A stretch of 64,000 nucleotides of DNA. Source: Pseudothermotoga hypogea DSM 11164 = NBRC 106472. Its GTDB lineage: Bacteria; Thermotogota; Thermotogae; Thermotogales; DSM-5069. Below the pieces are notes generated by a model. The model ran no database searches. It had not been told where the DNA came from and saw nothing but the letters and a program-made list of their open reading frames with translations. Every line of letters begins with the position of its first letter. Position 1 is the stretch's first letter. Where the stretch lies: the NCBI RefSeq assembly GCF_000816145.1, contig NZ_CP007141.1, positions 434,001-498,000 on the forward strand, written 5' to 3'. The translations under genes and the position numbers were made by a program. Below, piece after piece: positions 53,590-62,170 of this stretch.

Positions 53590-54837
53590 CTATTTCGCCA
53601 GTATCAAGATTAGATCGTTCACGTTCGTGCCCGTCGGACCTGTGATGAGAAGATCGTTTGAGATTTTCAGAGCGTTGTACGAATCGTTGTTTTCCAAGAA
53701 CGCTTGTGGATCGAAGCCTGAGTCTTTGATCCTTTGAACCGTTTTCCCATCCACTACACCACCTGCGGCATCGGTGGGGCCATCGGTGCCGTCTGTGCCG
53801 ATCGAGCAAACCACGACGCCATCGAGGCCTGCTATCTTCAACGCCGCGGCGAGCGCGAGCTCTTGGTTTCTTCCACCTTTTCCTTTTCCTTTGACGCGCA
53901 CCACGGTTTCTCCACCGAGCACGAGCGCGCAAGGTCTTTTCACAGGTCTATCGTGAAGGACCAGCTCTTTCGCGATCGAGCCGACGAAAAAGCCTGCTTC
54001 TCTCGCTTCGCACTCCAAGCTCGTCGTCAAGATCGCGGTGTTGTAGCCAAGCCTTTCGGCGACTTCGACGGCCTTCTCGCAGGCGAGCTTCAAATCTGCG
54101 ACGATGTAGCTTTCCACGTTCGAAAGGATTTTCGGCGTTTCATCTTTCAACTCTTTGAGAACATTCTCATCCACCTGCACGTTGTACTTTTCGAGCACGT
54201 TCAAGGCATCTTCGCTCGTGCTGAGGTCTGGATGGGCTGGACCCGATGCGATCACATCGAGCCTGTTGAACAGAACGTCCGAGAGGATCAGACACACCAC
54301 ACGCGCGGGGAAGACCTTCTGCGCGAACCTGCCACCTTTGACTTCAGAAAGATGCTTCCTCACCGCGTTGATCTGGCCTATGTTCGCTCCGCTCTTCAAA
54401 AGTTGATCGGTGATATTCTGAAGTTGCTTCAAGGTGACGCTACCCTTGGGCTTTTCGAAGAGCGAAGAACCACCGCCAGAGATCAAGAACAAAACGGTAT
54501 CTTCTTCGCTCAGATCTTTCACGATCTCGAGAGCACGTTCGGTGGCTCTGATCGTGTTTTCGTCTGGAACGGGATGGCCGGCCTCGTAGATTTCCAGACC
54601 TTCGATCTCACCTTCGCTGTGGCCATACTTGGTGATGACGATGCCTTTTTCTATCTTTTCTTTCAGAACCTCTTTGGCAGCTTTCGCCATTCGCCAAGCG
54701 GCTTTTCCTATCGCGACGAGCACAACGCGCGAAAGGTTCAGCTCTTTCAACTTCTCTTTCACCGCGTTGTCTGGAAGAACGTGCCGAATCGATTCTTCAA
54801 CGATCGTGAGCGCATCTTGTTTCAAACTTCGGCTCAT
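53590..54837 (-). CDS. Glycerate 2-kinase (MOFRL/GckA family)
   Basis: A 415-residue kinase converting glycerate to 2-phosphoglycerate. Family features are IGKAAWRMAKAA (about 43-54), FLISGGGSSLF (about 115-125), the conserved GGETVVRVKGKGKGGRNQELAL (about 308-329, split here as the MOFRL core) and GTDGTDGPTDAAGG near 345. Last gene of the minus-strand operon that begins with a sugar ABC transporter, overlapping the preceding membrane-protein gene by four bases. It would channel a C3 breakdown product into glycolysis. Confidence 0.92.
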   Translation of the reverse strand: MSRSLKQDALTIVEESIRHVLPDNAVKEKLKELNLSRVVLVAIGKAAWRMAKAAKEVLKEKIEKGIVITKYGHSEGEIEGLEIYEAGHPVPDENTIRATERALEIVKDLSEEDTVLFLISGGGSSLFEKPKGSVTLKQLQNITDQLLKSGANIGQINAVRKHLSEVKGGRFAQKVFPARVVCLILSDVLFNRLDVIASGPAHPDLSTSEDALNVLEKYNVQVDENVLKELKDETPKILSNVESYIVADLKLACEKAVEVAERLGYNTAILTTSLECEAREAGFFVGSIAKELVLHDRPVKRPCALVLGGETVVRVKGKGKGGRNQELALAAALKIAGLDGVVVCSIGTDGTDGPTDAAGGVVDGKTVQRIKDSGFDPQAFLENNDSYNALKISNDLLITGPTGTNVNDLILILAK

Positions 54838-55418
54838 GTTCTTCTCTCCTTCAAAAATTTTCTTCCGATACGAACTGCAAAGTAGCTTCCAAAAACGTTG
54901 AAGATCAGATCGAACATGGTGTCGTCCAAGCCACGTTGAGCGTTGACTGAAAAGATTTTGTCCGCGATGAATTCGGCTATCTCCCAGAGCACGCCAGCGA
55001 AGTTGGCAAGCAAGAAAGACACAAGTTGCGCCATCTTATCGCTGAGCGATCGCCAGAACTTCGAATCTTTGCAAAGAACGTGGTAGAAGAAGAACGCGAT
55101 GGTGAAAGAACCAAAGAAATGCAGTGCCTTGTCCCAGAGTGGAACGGAATCGTAGAATTTGAGAAAATGGCCGAAGAAAGAGTGAAGGACCAAATGGAGT
55201 CGCAGAAGGTTTTTCAACACGTTCGGCAAGTCCTGTTGAACGATGTGGCTGTAGACGTCGATGAACCTGTCTGCCAGAACGTAGAGGAAGTAGCCAACAC
55301 TTTGAACGAGCCTCCCGAGAAGGAGGCTCGTCACGAATGGTAGCATCAACAAGATAGTGAAGAAGACTTCCAAGACCCTTTCCAGCGTAAGCTTCCTTTC
55401 GGCTTCCAGTTGTCGCAC
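54834..55418 (-). CDS. Membrane protein, DUF2238/YjdF-like
   Basis: A 194-residue protein with about five transmembrane helices. Conserved-looking polar motifs within the membrane part are DKALHFFGSFTIAF (about 96-109), WEIAEFIADKIF (about 145-156) and LDDTMFDLIFNVFG (about 164-177), the pattern of DUF2238 proteins. Function is unknown. GTG start with GAGG upstream; ten bases after the amidohydrolase gene. Confidence 0.65.
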   Translation of the reverse strand: MRQLEAERKLTLERVLEVFFTILLMLPFVTSLLLGRLVQSVGYFLYVLADRFIDVYSHIVQQDLPNVLKNLLRLHLVLHSFFGHFLKFYDSVPLWDKALHFFGSFTIAFFFYHVLCKDSKFWRSLSDKMAQLVSFLLANFAGVLWEIAEFIADKIFSVNAQRGLDDTMFDLIFNVFGSYFAVRIGRKFLKERRT

Positions 55419-55428
55419 CGTGCTTACC

Positions 55429-56691
55429 TCACAACAAGTTTTTGACGATCTCTCCCTCTTTCATGACCATGACGACGTTCTTTTCGTTCAAGAGCGATTC
55501 GACGTCTTCCAAAGGATTCTTCTCCAGCACTATCACATCGGCGAGCTTGCCCTCTTCTATTGTACCAACCTGTTTCGAAAGTCCAGCGGCTTCTGCGGCG
55601 TGCTTCGTTGCACAGACCAAGGCTTCTTCTTTCTTCATACCGAGTTTCTCAACGAAGAGCAGTATCTCGAGCGCGTTGTCACCCTGTCTGAAAGCTTTGA
55701 TCCCTCCAAGAAAGTCGGTGCCAGTGGCGAGTTTCACACCGCGTTGGTATGCCAACTTTATGTTCTCGACGTGAGCTCTGTAAACTTCTTCGGACTTCTT
55801 CAAGCCCCACTCGGGTATGCCTATCTCTTTACCAAAGCGCATGATGTGTTCCACGATGGAGAGCGTTGGTACAACGATCGCGTCGAGCTTCTTCGCAAGT
55901 TCACAACACTCTTCGTCGATGAATATGCCGTGCGCGATGACCTTCACGCCAGCGAGCAACGCGTTCTTGATACCCTCTGTGCCCTGTGCGTGCGAATGGA
56001 CGAACGTTCCCGCGTGTCTCGCTTCTTGAACGATGGCTTGGATTTCTTCCATGGTGAACTGCACCTGCTCGGGTCTGTCTTTTTCTGACAGCACACCACC
56101 AGTGGACATGATCTTGATGAAGTCCGCTCCACAACGCAAAGCGTAGCGTGCAGCCTTGCGGCACTCGTCCACACCGTCACAGATCAAAGAACCAAAGGGG
56201 GTTTTGAACTTCGAAGTCCTTGGATCAACATAATCGATGGGTAGATAGTGCGCATCTCCGTGGCCGAAGGTTTGAGACAGAGAAGGTCCTGCGGCGACGA
56301 TCCTCGGTCCGACGATCGTTTTCTCTTGTACGGCTTTCTTCAAATTCACGGCGATGGAACCACCTGCGTCCACGATGGTCGTGAAACCCGCGTTGATGAG
56401 AGATTCCAAGTCCTTCACGGCGCGCGCCACGAGCGTTTCGTACGGAACCAAGAGATGTTCCTTGACAGAATCACCAGAGCGCATGCCCGTCAGATGCAAA
56501 TGCGCGTCGATGAGACCCGGCATGAGAAAGAGACCGTCAAGATCGATGCGGGAAAAACCGGCGGGGATGGTGGTTGAATCGAGCTTTGAAACCTTCACGA
56601 TACGACCTTTTTCTACCAAGACGACGGCCTTCTCGAGGATCGAACCGTCACCGACGAAAACCGTGGCGTTGAGCAACGCGAAACTCTCCAC
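55429..56691 (-). CDS. Metal-dependent amidohydrolase (imidazolonepropionase/prolidase-like)
   Basis: A 420-residue amidohydrolase. The first metal motif is GLIDAHLHLTG (about 57-67), a lysine in DFIKIMSTGG (about 167-176) is the likely carbamylated ligand, further histidines are in FVHSHAQG and VIAHGIFID, and the last aspartate in ATGTDFLGG (about 300-308). Similar proteins cleave N-acyl amino acids or dipeptides such as Xaa-Pro and Xaa-Arg. No signal peptide is seen with the GTG at 56691, which has AAAGGAGGG seven bases upstream. In the context of a muramidase gene a role in processing amide-linked wall fragments is possible. Confidence 0.85.
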   Translation of the reverse strand: MESFALLNATVFVGDGSILEKAVVLVEKGRIVKVSKLDSTTIPAGFSRIDLDGLFLMPGLIDAHLHLTGMRSGDSVKEHLLVPYETLVARAVKDLESLINAGFTTIVDAGGSIAVNLKKAVQEKTIVGPRIVAAGPSLSQTFGHGDAHYLPIDYVDPRTSKFKTPFGSLICDGVDECRKAARYALRCGADFIKIMSTGGVLSEKDRPEQVQFTMEEIQAIVQEARHAGTFVHSHAQGTEGIKNALLAGVKVIAHGIFIDEECCELAKKLDAIVVPTLSIVEHIMRFGKEIGIPEWGLKKSEEVYRAHVENIKLAYQRGVKLATGTDFLGGIKAFRQGDNALEILLFVEKLGMKKEEALVCATKHAAEAAGLSKQVGTIEEGKLADVIVLEKNPLEDVESLLNEKNVVMVMKEGEIVKNLL

Positions 56692-56766
56692 CGAGATCCC
56701 TCCTTTGATTTGCAGTGCGAACTTTTTTGATATGATAGCCGATCTTTCTTGGATCGTCAAGTGGGA

Positions 56767-57837
56767 TCATTTCAAATGACAAGCGACCTCGATGAGCTCG
56801 TATCTTCTACTTCCAAGTCCGATCTGTTCTGCGTAGGCAAGCTGAGTTTCCCAACTCACGTTGGGATGAACCTGAAGGAAGGGATCTTGGTGGGTGGCTT
56901 TCAACACCAAATCGATGCACGCTTGATCGATCGCCACAGGATCATCGCTCACCGCGATGCCGATGTCAGGTGCGACCGCAGGTCTGTTCACGTGCCAACA
57001 ATCACAATCGGGTGAGACGTTCACGATGAAGTTTACGAAGATCGCGCGCTTGTCTTTCAAGACAGCTTTTGCGTACTCGACCATCTTCTTGCTCAAAAGT
57101 TCCGCCGAGCTGTCCCAACTCGGCTCCACGGCTCCATAGTTGCACACGGCGATGCACTGGCCACAACCTATGCACACGTCATAATCGATCTTCGCGATTT
57201 TCGAAACTCTGATCGCACCCGTAGGGCAGAACCTTTCACACGTCCTGCAAGCGACGCACTTGCTCTCGACAATCTTCGGCTTGGAGTCTGAATGCTGTTC
57301 GAGCTTGCCCTGTCTGGACGCACAACCCATCCCGATGTTCTTCAGCGCACCACCGAAGCCTGTTTGCTCGTGCCCTTTGAAGTGCGTGACGAAGATCAGA
57401 ACGTCGGCCAACGCGATCGCAGAAGCTATCTTCGCTTCCTTGACGTAGTTTCCATCCACCTTCACGATCAGTTGATCGTTTCCCTTCAAACCGTCGGCAA
57501 TGATCACTGGGGCACCCACCACGTCCATCGTGAAGCCGTTGAGGTACGCGTTCAAAAGATGATCGACCGCGTTGCTGCGATGACCCACGTACAAGGTGTT
57601 GGCGTCGGTCAAAAAGATCTTCGCACCGGAAGGCTTCAGCTTCTCCACGAGCACTCTCAGATACTGTGGTCTTACGAACGCGAGATTGCCGTACTCGCCG
57701 AAATGAAGCTTTATCGCGACGAACTCGTCTTTTCTCGCGAGGGTGTTTATTCCAATCTTATCGAGCAGGAGAGAAAACTTTTGAAGCAGATTCATGTTGC
57801 TGTTTGTGCTCAAGTCGGTGAAATAAACGCGCGCCAC
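56767..57837 (-). CDS. DUF362 protein with two 4Fe-4S ferredoxin motifs
   Basis: A 356-residue protein: DUF362 domain (about 1-170) with HFGEYGNLAFVRPQY and THFKGHEQTGFGGALKNIGMG, then ferredoxin clusters CVACRTCERFC and CIGCGQCIAVC (about 193-235), then a DUF362-like tail with VSDDPVAIDQACIDL. Such proteins occur as predicted iron-sulfur oxidoreductases; no activity is established. GTG at 57837 has GGAGG eight bases upstream. It starts 13 bases after the NamZ-type gene. Confidence 0.82.
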   Translation of the reverse strand: MARVYFTDLSTNSNMNLLQKFSLLLDKIGINTLARKDEFVAIKLHFGEYGNLAFVRPQYLRVLVEKLKPSGAKIFLTDANTLYVGHRSNAVDHLLNAYLNGFTMDVVGAPVIIADGLKGNDQLIVKVDGNYVKEAKIASAIALADVLIFVTHFKGHEQTGFGGALKNIGMGCASRQGKLEQHSDSKPKIVESKCVACRTCERFCPTGAIRVSKIAKIDYDVCIGCGQCIAVCNYGAVEPSWDSSAELLSKKMVEYAKAVLKDKRAIFVNFIVNVSPDCDCWHVNRPAVAPDIGIAVSDDPVAIDQACIDLVLKATHQDPFLQVHPNVSWETQLAYAEQIGLGSRRYELIEVACHLK

Positions 57838-57850
57838 GCGGTGAACCTCC

Positions 57851-59011
57851 TCAATAGAGTCTGTGCTTTTCGATTCTCTGAGAGAATTTGAATGACTCTT
57901 TGTTCCAGATTCTATCAAAGTCTTTCGACGTGGCGCCTTCGTCGATCGCTTTTCTGTAGAAGTCGCTTCCGACCAGCAGGTCGAAATAATACCTCTCAGT
58001 TTCATCGTGCACGTAGCTGTCCCAGCGGAAACTTTCTGGATGAAGCCTTTTCAGACACGAGATGAGATCGACCGCAAGGTGCAAAGGTTTGATCTTCCTT
58101 TTATCCGTGACGAAGAACTCTAGTCCCCGACACACTTGGTTGGACAACTTGAAAGCGAACGGGACGAAGAACCTCTCTCTGAAGGCAACACCTTCGTGGT
58201 TGAACTTTCTCAATTCTTCGTAGAGTTTTGCTGAATCGATCCAAGGAGCGCCTATGAACTTGAACGGGTGCGTCGTTCCGCGACCCACAGAGACGTTCAC
58301 ACCTTCCAGAAGGCAGAAACCTGCGTAGAGGATCGTGTGCTCTAACGATGGTAGATTGGGCGAAGGTGTGTTCCATAGCAAGCCAGTTTCGTCGAAATAG
58401 CTCTCAGGATCGTAGTTTTCCATCTTTATTACCTCGAGTTCCGCGTTCATGTCAAATTCTTCGTTCAAGTAATGTGCGAGCTCTCCGATCGTCAAACCGT
58501 ATCTGAGTGCAAGTTCATAACCTCCGACGAAGCTCTCAAATTCTTTCTCGATCGTGGGCCCTTCTATTTTCTTCGAAAGTGGGTTCGGTCTGTCCAAGAC
58601 GACGAACTTGATTTTGTGCTTGCCACACTCTTCCATACAGTAGGCCATCGTGTAGATGTAGGTGTAGAAACGAAGGCCGACGTCTTGGATGTCGTAAACG
58701 AGTGCATCGATGCCTGAAAGCATCTCCTCGGTGGGTCTGAGCCTTTCACCGTAGAGAGAATGGACGACTATGCCATATTTCGGTTCGATCGAATCTTGCA
58801 CCTTTGCACCGTCTGCCGCCGCTGTGAAGATCCCATGTTCGGGCCCGAAGAGTCTGACGAGTTTCAGACCTTTTTCCATGAAGAGATCAACGTTTCTCTT
58901 CAGCTCAGAGTTGATCCCCGTCGCGTTGGTGATCAGACCGATGCGCAAGTTCTTGTAACGATCGACGAACTTTTCCAAAAAGACGTCCAAGCCGAGTTTG
59001 ACAGTCTTCAC
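57851..59011 (-). CDS. namZ: NamZ-type exo-beta-N-acetylmuramidase (DUF1343)
   Basis: A 386-residue DUF1343 protein. Conserved segments are RIGLITNATGIN (about 24-35), FGPEHGIF (about 56-63), ALVYDIQDVGLRFYTYIYTM (about 105-124), LDRPNPL, and NTPSPNLPS then NVSVGRGTTHPF (about 245). The family includes Bacillus NamZ, which removes terminal MurNAc. In contrast to secreted members no signal peptide is visible, so it acts in the cytoplasm. GTG at 59011 overlaps the permease stop by four bases, linking it tightly to the ABC transporter. Confidence 0.85.
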   Translation of the reverse strand: MKTVKLGLDVFLEKFVDRYKNLRIGLITNATGINSELKRNVDLFMEKGLKLVRLFGPEHGIFTAAADGAKVQDSIEPKYGIVVHSLYGERLRPTEEMLSGIDALVYDIQDVGLRFYTYIYTMAYCMEECGKHKIKFVVLDRPNPLSKKIEGPTIEKEFESFVGGYELALRYGLTIGELAHYLNEEFDMNAELEVIKMENYDPESYFDETGLLWNTPSPNLPSLEHTILYAGFCLLEGVNVSVGRGTTHPFKFIGAPWIDSAKLYEELRKFNHEGVAFRERFFVPFAFKLSNQVCRGLEFFVTDKRKIKPLHLAVDLISCLKRLHPESFRWDSYVHDETERYYFDLLVGSDFYRKAIDEGATSKDFDRIWNKESFKFSQRIEKHRLY

Positions 59012-59835
59012 TTGATCGCCCCCTGCGTCATGCCAGCGATGAAGAACCGAGAGAAGATCAAGAAGAGTATAACGGTTGGAGCTATCGAGAGAGTGAGACC
59101 CGCGAACAACAGAGGCCATTGGATCGAGTATTCACCGAAGAATATGGACACGGCGAGCGTGATCGTGGCTTTGGATCGATCGTTTATGAGGATCAACGGG
59201 AAGAAGAAGTCGTTCCAGACATTGACGAAGGTCACGATGGCAACTATGGAGAGTGCAGGTTTGGTGAGCGGAAGAATCAACTTGTAATAGATGTATCCCA
59301 CGCTCGCTCCGTCTATGCGCGCCGCTTCACACAGCTCGTTAGGCACAGCATCTATGAAGTTCTTCAAGATGAAGATCGAAAAGGGAAGATTGACCGAGCT
59401 GTAGATCAAGACGAGACCTGCCAACGAGTTGGTCAAGTTCATGTTCCTGAGAAGGATGAATATGGGTATAACGGCGAGCCTCGCAGGTAAAGCGAGCCCC
59501 AGCATGGTGTACAGGAAAACGCCCCTTCTGAAAGAAAAATCGTACTTCGAGACCATGTAAGCGAACATGCTCGCAAGCAAAACCACGACGATCACAGTCG
59601 CCCCAGCGACGAGCAAACTGTTCCTGTAACCAACTCCGATTTTGGCGAAGTTCCACGCCTTGGAGAAGTTGTCGAACTTGAAGGTGGATGGAAACGAGAA
59701 AGGTTTCAAGAAGAGTTCTCTCATGGATTTGAAAGAGTTCATGACCATCATCGTGAAGGGTACGACTATGATCAACGCGTAGATCGTCAAGAAAGCGTAG
59801 GCTAAGATCGTCCCAGTCTTAGTGAGTCTCACCAT
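59008..59835 (-). CDS. Carbohydrate ABC transporter permease (MalG-like)
   Basis: A 275-residue permease with six transmembrane helices and the EAA loop ELCEAARIDGASVGYIYYKL (about 168-187) that docks the ATPase. It is the inner partner of the MalF-like protein encoded just upstream (overlap of seven bases). No ATPase gene is present in the operon; a shared ATPase elsewhere, as for many sugar CUT1 systems, must serve it. Confidence 0.93.
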   Translation of the reverse strand: MVRLTKTGTILAYAFLTIYALIIVVPFTMMVMNSFKSMRELFLKPFSFPSTFKFDNFSKAWNFAKIGVGYRNSLLVAGATVIVVVLLASMFAYMVSKYDFSFRRGVFLYTMLGLALPARLAVIPIFILLRNMNLTNSLAGLVLIYSSVNLPFSIFILKNFIDAVPNELCEAARIDGASVGYIYYKLILPLTKPALSIVAIVTFVNVWNDFFFPLILINDRSKATITLAVSIFFGEYSIQWPLLFAGLTLSIAPTVILFLIFSRFFIAGMTQGAIK

Positions 59836-60731
59836 GCCCTTTCCCTTCTTTCGACGAGAAAAACGTACAGGATCGAAAGGGGCATCACGATGGCGAAGAT
59901 AAACACAGTGACTGCTGCGCCGAGTCCCATGTCTGTGTAAGCACTGCCGAGTCCACCGAAGGCTGTTCTGTAGAAGACCGTGCCGAGTACGTCGGTTTTC
60001 CTGAAAGGCCCTGCTTGCACACCGGTCATGGCGTAGACCATGTCGAAGACGTTGAAGCTTCCTATGAACAACAGTATCAGCAAAGTTCTGAAGGTCGGTA
60101 GAACCAACGGAAGAACGATTTTCGTTGCTATCTTCCTGTTGTTAGCGCCATCTATGTACGCGGCTTCGATTAAATCTGGTGAGATGTTCAGAATCGCAGC
60201 GAGGATGACCAGAACATAAAAACCAAGGTGCCTCCACGTGTTCACCAAGATGATGCTCAAGAGCGCCGTGGATGGATCACCCAACCAAGGTCTGGCAAGA
60301 CTTTTCAAACCTATGAATTTGAGAAAGTTGTTCACGAGTCCTATCTGCGGGTTCAAAAACAGATTCCACATGAAGCCAACGATCACCAGAGGTATCATGT
60401 TGGGCATGTACACCACTGTGCGGAAGAGTTTTGCTCCTCTGAGCTTGCTCGCAAGAAGGAATGCTATCAGAAAACCAAGACCGAGCTCGAGTGTCGCTGC
60501 AACGATGAAGAAATAGATGTTGTGGAAGAAGGCGTTGAAGACTTCTTTTGAAAAACCACCGAAGAACATCTCTCTGAAGTTCTTCAAACCTACGAAGATC
60601 TTTGGTCCAACGCCTTTCCACGAATAGAAACTCAACATCAGACTATCGAACAGAGGATAGACTACGAACAAACTGTAGAGAGCAAGCGCTGGAAGGATGA
60701 AAAGAAGAACGTACCTCGCTTTCACCTTCAT
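59829..60731 (-). CDS. Carbohydrate ABC transporter permease (MalF-like)
   Basis: A 300-residue CUT1 permease with six transmembrane helices, an early LFVVYPLFDSLMLSFYSW and the EAA loop DLIEAAYIDGANNRKIATKI (about 183-202). It lies between the binding-protein gene, with a hairpin in the 55-base gap, and the MalG-like gene. Confidence 0.93.
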   Translation of the reverse strand: MKVKARYVLLFILPALALYSLFVVYPLFDSLMLSFYSWKGVGPKIFVGLKNFREMFFGGFSKEVFNAFFHNIYFFIVAATLELGLGFLIAFLLASKLRGAKLFRTVVYMPNMIPLVIVGFMWNLFLNPQIGLVNNFLKFIGLKSLARPWLGDPSTALLSIILVNTWRHLGFYVLVILAAILNISPDLIEAAYIDGANNRKIATKIVLPLVLPTFRTLLILLFIGSFNVFDMVYAMTGVQAGPFRKTDVLGTVFYRTAFGGLGSAYTDMGLGAAVTVFIFAIVMPLSILYVFLVERRERAW

Positions 60732-60755
60732 CCACGTTCACCCCATTTTTCAAAA

Positions 60756-60777
60756 GCCCCAGCCCGAAGGCTGGGGC
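60756..60777 (-). terminator. Hairpin between binding-protein and permease genes (partial terminator)
   Basis: The nine-base-pair stem GCCCCAGCC / GGCTGGGGC with a four-base loop is followed on the minus strand by TTTTGAAAAAT. It starts nine bases after the binding-protein stop and would let only some transcripts reach the permeases. Confidence 0.75.
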
Positions 60778-60786
60778 GTGTCCTGT

Positions 60787-62031
60787 TCACTTTCCAAGTC
60801 TCTTCTTCAGCGGTTCGTACCACTGAGATATGGCTTCCTGAGCCTTCTTGGAGAGCTCTTCAGGTGTGATCCTGCCCGCGTACATCTCCTGCATGCCTGG
60901 GCTCAGCACGTCGTCGTAGAGCGAAGGTTTCTGCGTGACGAACACCGAGCCGACCCAGTACACATAGGGAGAAGCATGCTTGAGATACACATCGACGACC
61001 TCTTCCAGTATCGGTACCTTCGGCAATTCGGCTCCGGAAACAGCGGGGATGTTGTAGGTGATGTTCGCGAAGATGGTACCGAACTTGGGTGTTGCACAGA
61101 ATTTCAGAACCTCGATGGAGTCCTTGAGGTTCTTCACGTTCGACGTGAGCGTTATGGCACCGTCCATGTAAACGTACGCGTAAGGTTTTTGATCCTTCGT
61201 GAGCGGTGGAACCATGAAGTAACCCACTTCGATGTCTGGGTTCAAATTCTTCCAGTTCTGATAACCCCAAATTCCGTAGAACACCATCGCCGCTTGACCA
61301 AAGGCGAAGGCTGCGTCCATGTCTGTGGTGGAGTTCGCCAAGAAGCCGTCTTGGTAGTAAACCTTGAGATCGTTCAACCTGCGGTTCAGATCGGTGAACT
61401 TCGGATCGAGGAAGTCCGTTTCTCCATCGATGAGCTTCTTGATCCATTCCGGTCCAAGGACGCTCACACCGCACATGGCGTGCTGCATAGTCAATGTCCA
61501 TGCCTCTTTTCCAGGTATGAAGAAAGGTGTGATACCGTTTTTCTTCAAAGTCTTGGCGATCTCAACGAGCTCGTCCCAAGTTTCTGGTTCTTTGAGTTTG
61601 AACTTGTTGAAGTACTCCTTGTTGTAGAAGATACCCACAACTTGGACAGCGAACGGGACGCCATACTTCTTACCTTGGAAGGTCACAGAATTCAGAATGG
61701 TCTGCGAGAAGTTCGAGAAGTCGATGTACTCGTCGATGGGTAGATACAGCCCGTTCTCGATCATCGTCTGGGTTCGTCCGCCGGGAAGTCTTCTGGAATA
61801 GACGATGTCTGGTCCAGTACCCGTTTGAAGCGCGACGGCGATCTTGGCGTCGTACTCAGTCGGTACGAACGCCGTGAAGTTGATCTTGATGTCTTTGCCC
61901 ATCTTCCTGAGTTCCTCTTCAACCTGCTTCCACACCTCGGCGTCTTGGCTCCTCCAGCTCCAGATGTTGACTTCACCTGCAAGCACGAGGACACACAACA
62001 AGACTGCCACCAACACCACCAGTTTCCTCAT
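60787..62031 (-). CDS. Carbohydrate ABC transporter substrate-binding protein (family 1)
   Basis: A 414-residue extracellular binding protein. Signal peptide (KLVVLVAVLLCVLVLAG), then EVNIWSWRSQDAEVWK and the SBP_bac_1 motif GTGPDIVYSR (about 73-82); aromatic residues in YGIWGYQNW and EAWTL are typical of sugar pockets. The ATG at 62031 has GAGGGGGTG upstream; a GTG two codons earlier overlaps that site. The ligand may be a muramyl sugar, judged only from the namZ gene downstream. Confidence 0.92.
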   Translation of the reverse strand: MRKLVVLVAVLLCVLVLAGEVNIWSWRSQDAEVWKQVEEELRKMGKDIKINFTAFVPTEYDAKIAVALQTGTGPDIVYSRRLPGGRTQTMIENGLYLPIDEYIDFSNFSQTILNSVTFQGKKYGVPFAVQVVGIFYNKEYFNKFKLKEPETWDELVEIAKTLKKNGITPFFIPGKEAWTLTMQHAMCGVSVLGPEWIKKLIDGETDFLDPKFTDLNRRLNDLKVYYQDGFLANSTTDMDAAFAFGQAAMVFYGIWGYQNWKNLNPDIEVGYFMVPPLTKDQKPYAYVYMDGAITLTSNVKNLKDSIEVLKFCATPKFGTIFANITYNIPAVSGAELPKVPILEEVVDVYLKHASPYVYWVGSVFVTQKPSLYDDVLSPGMQEMYAGRITPEELSKKAQEAISQWYEPLKKRLGK

Positions 62032-62061
62032 AAACACACCCCCTCGAAGTGGTCTGAATTT

Positions 62062-62090
62062 ATTATATCAAAAAGACAATTTGAGTACAA
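62062..62090 (-). promoter_or_regulatory. Promoter of the sugar ABC / namZ operon (TTGTAC-17-TATAAT)
   Basis: TATAAT at 62067-62062 on the minus strand with TTGTAC (62090-62085) 17 bases upstream; the -35 matches consensus only in its first three bases. Confidence 0.5.
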
Positions 62091-62170
62091 TGCGTATATC
62101 AAAAAGGCTCGAGGACCTCGCAAAGAACTGCTGGTGCTGTTTTATAATTTACTAAGGATGGTGTGAGAAC

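Noticed and set aside
53734-54885. 383-residue plus-strand ORF
   Set aside because: It is the mirror of the glycerate kinase gene; composition (many Arg, His, Phe) is typical of antisense frames in this genome.
60697-61743. 348-residue plus-strand ORF
   Set aside because: It is antisense to the sugar-binding-protein gene, without ribosome site or recognisable domain.
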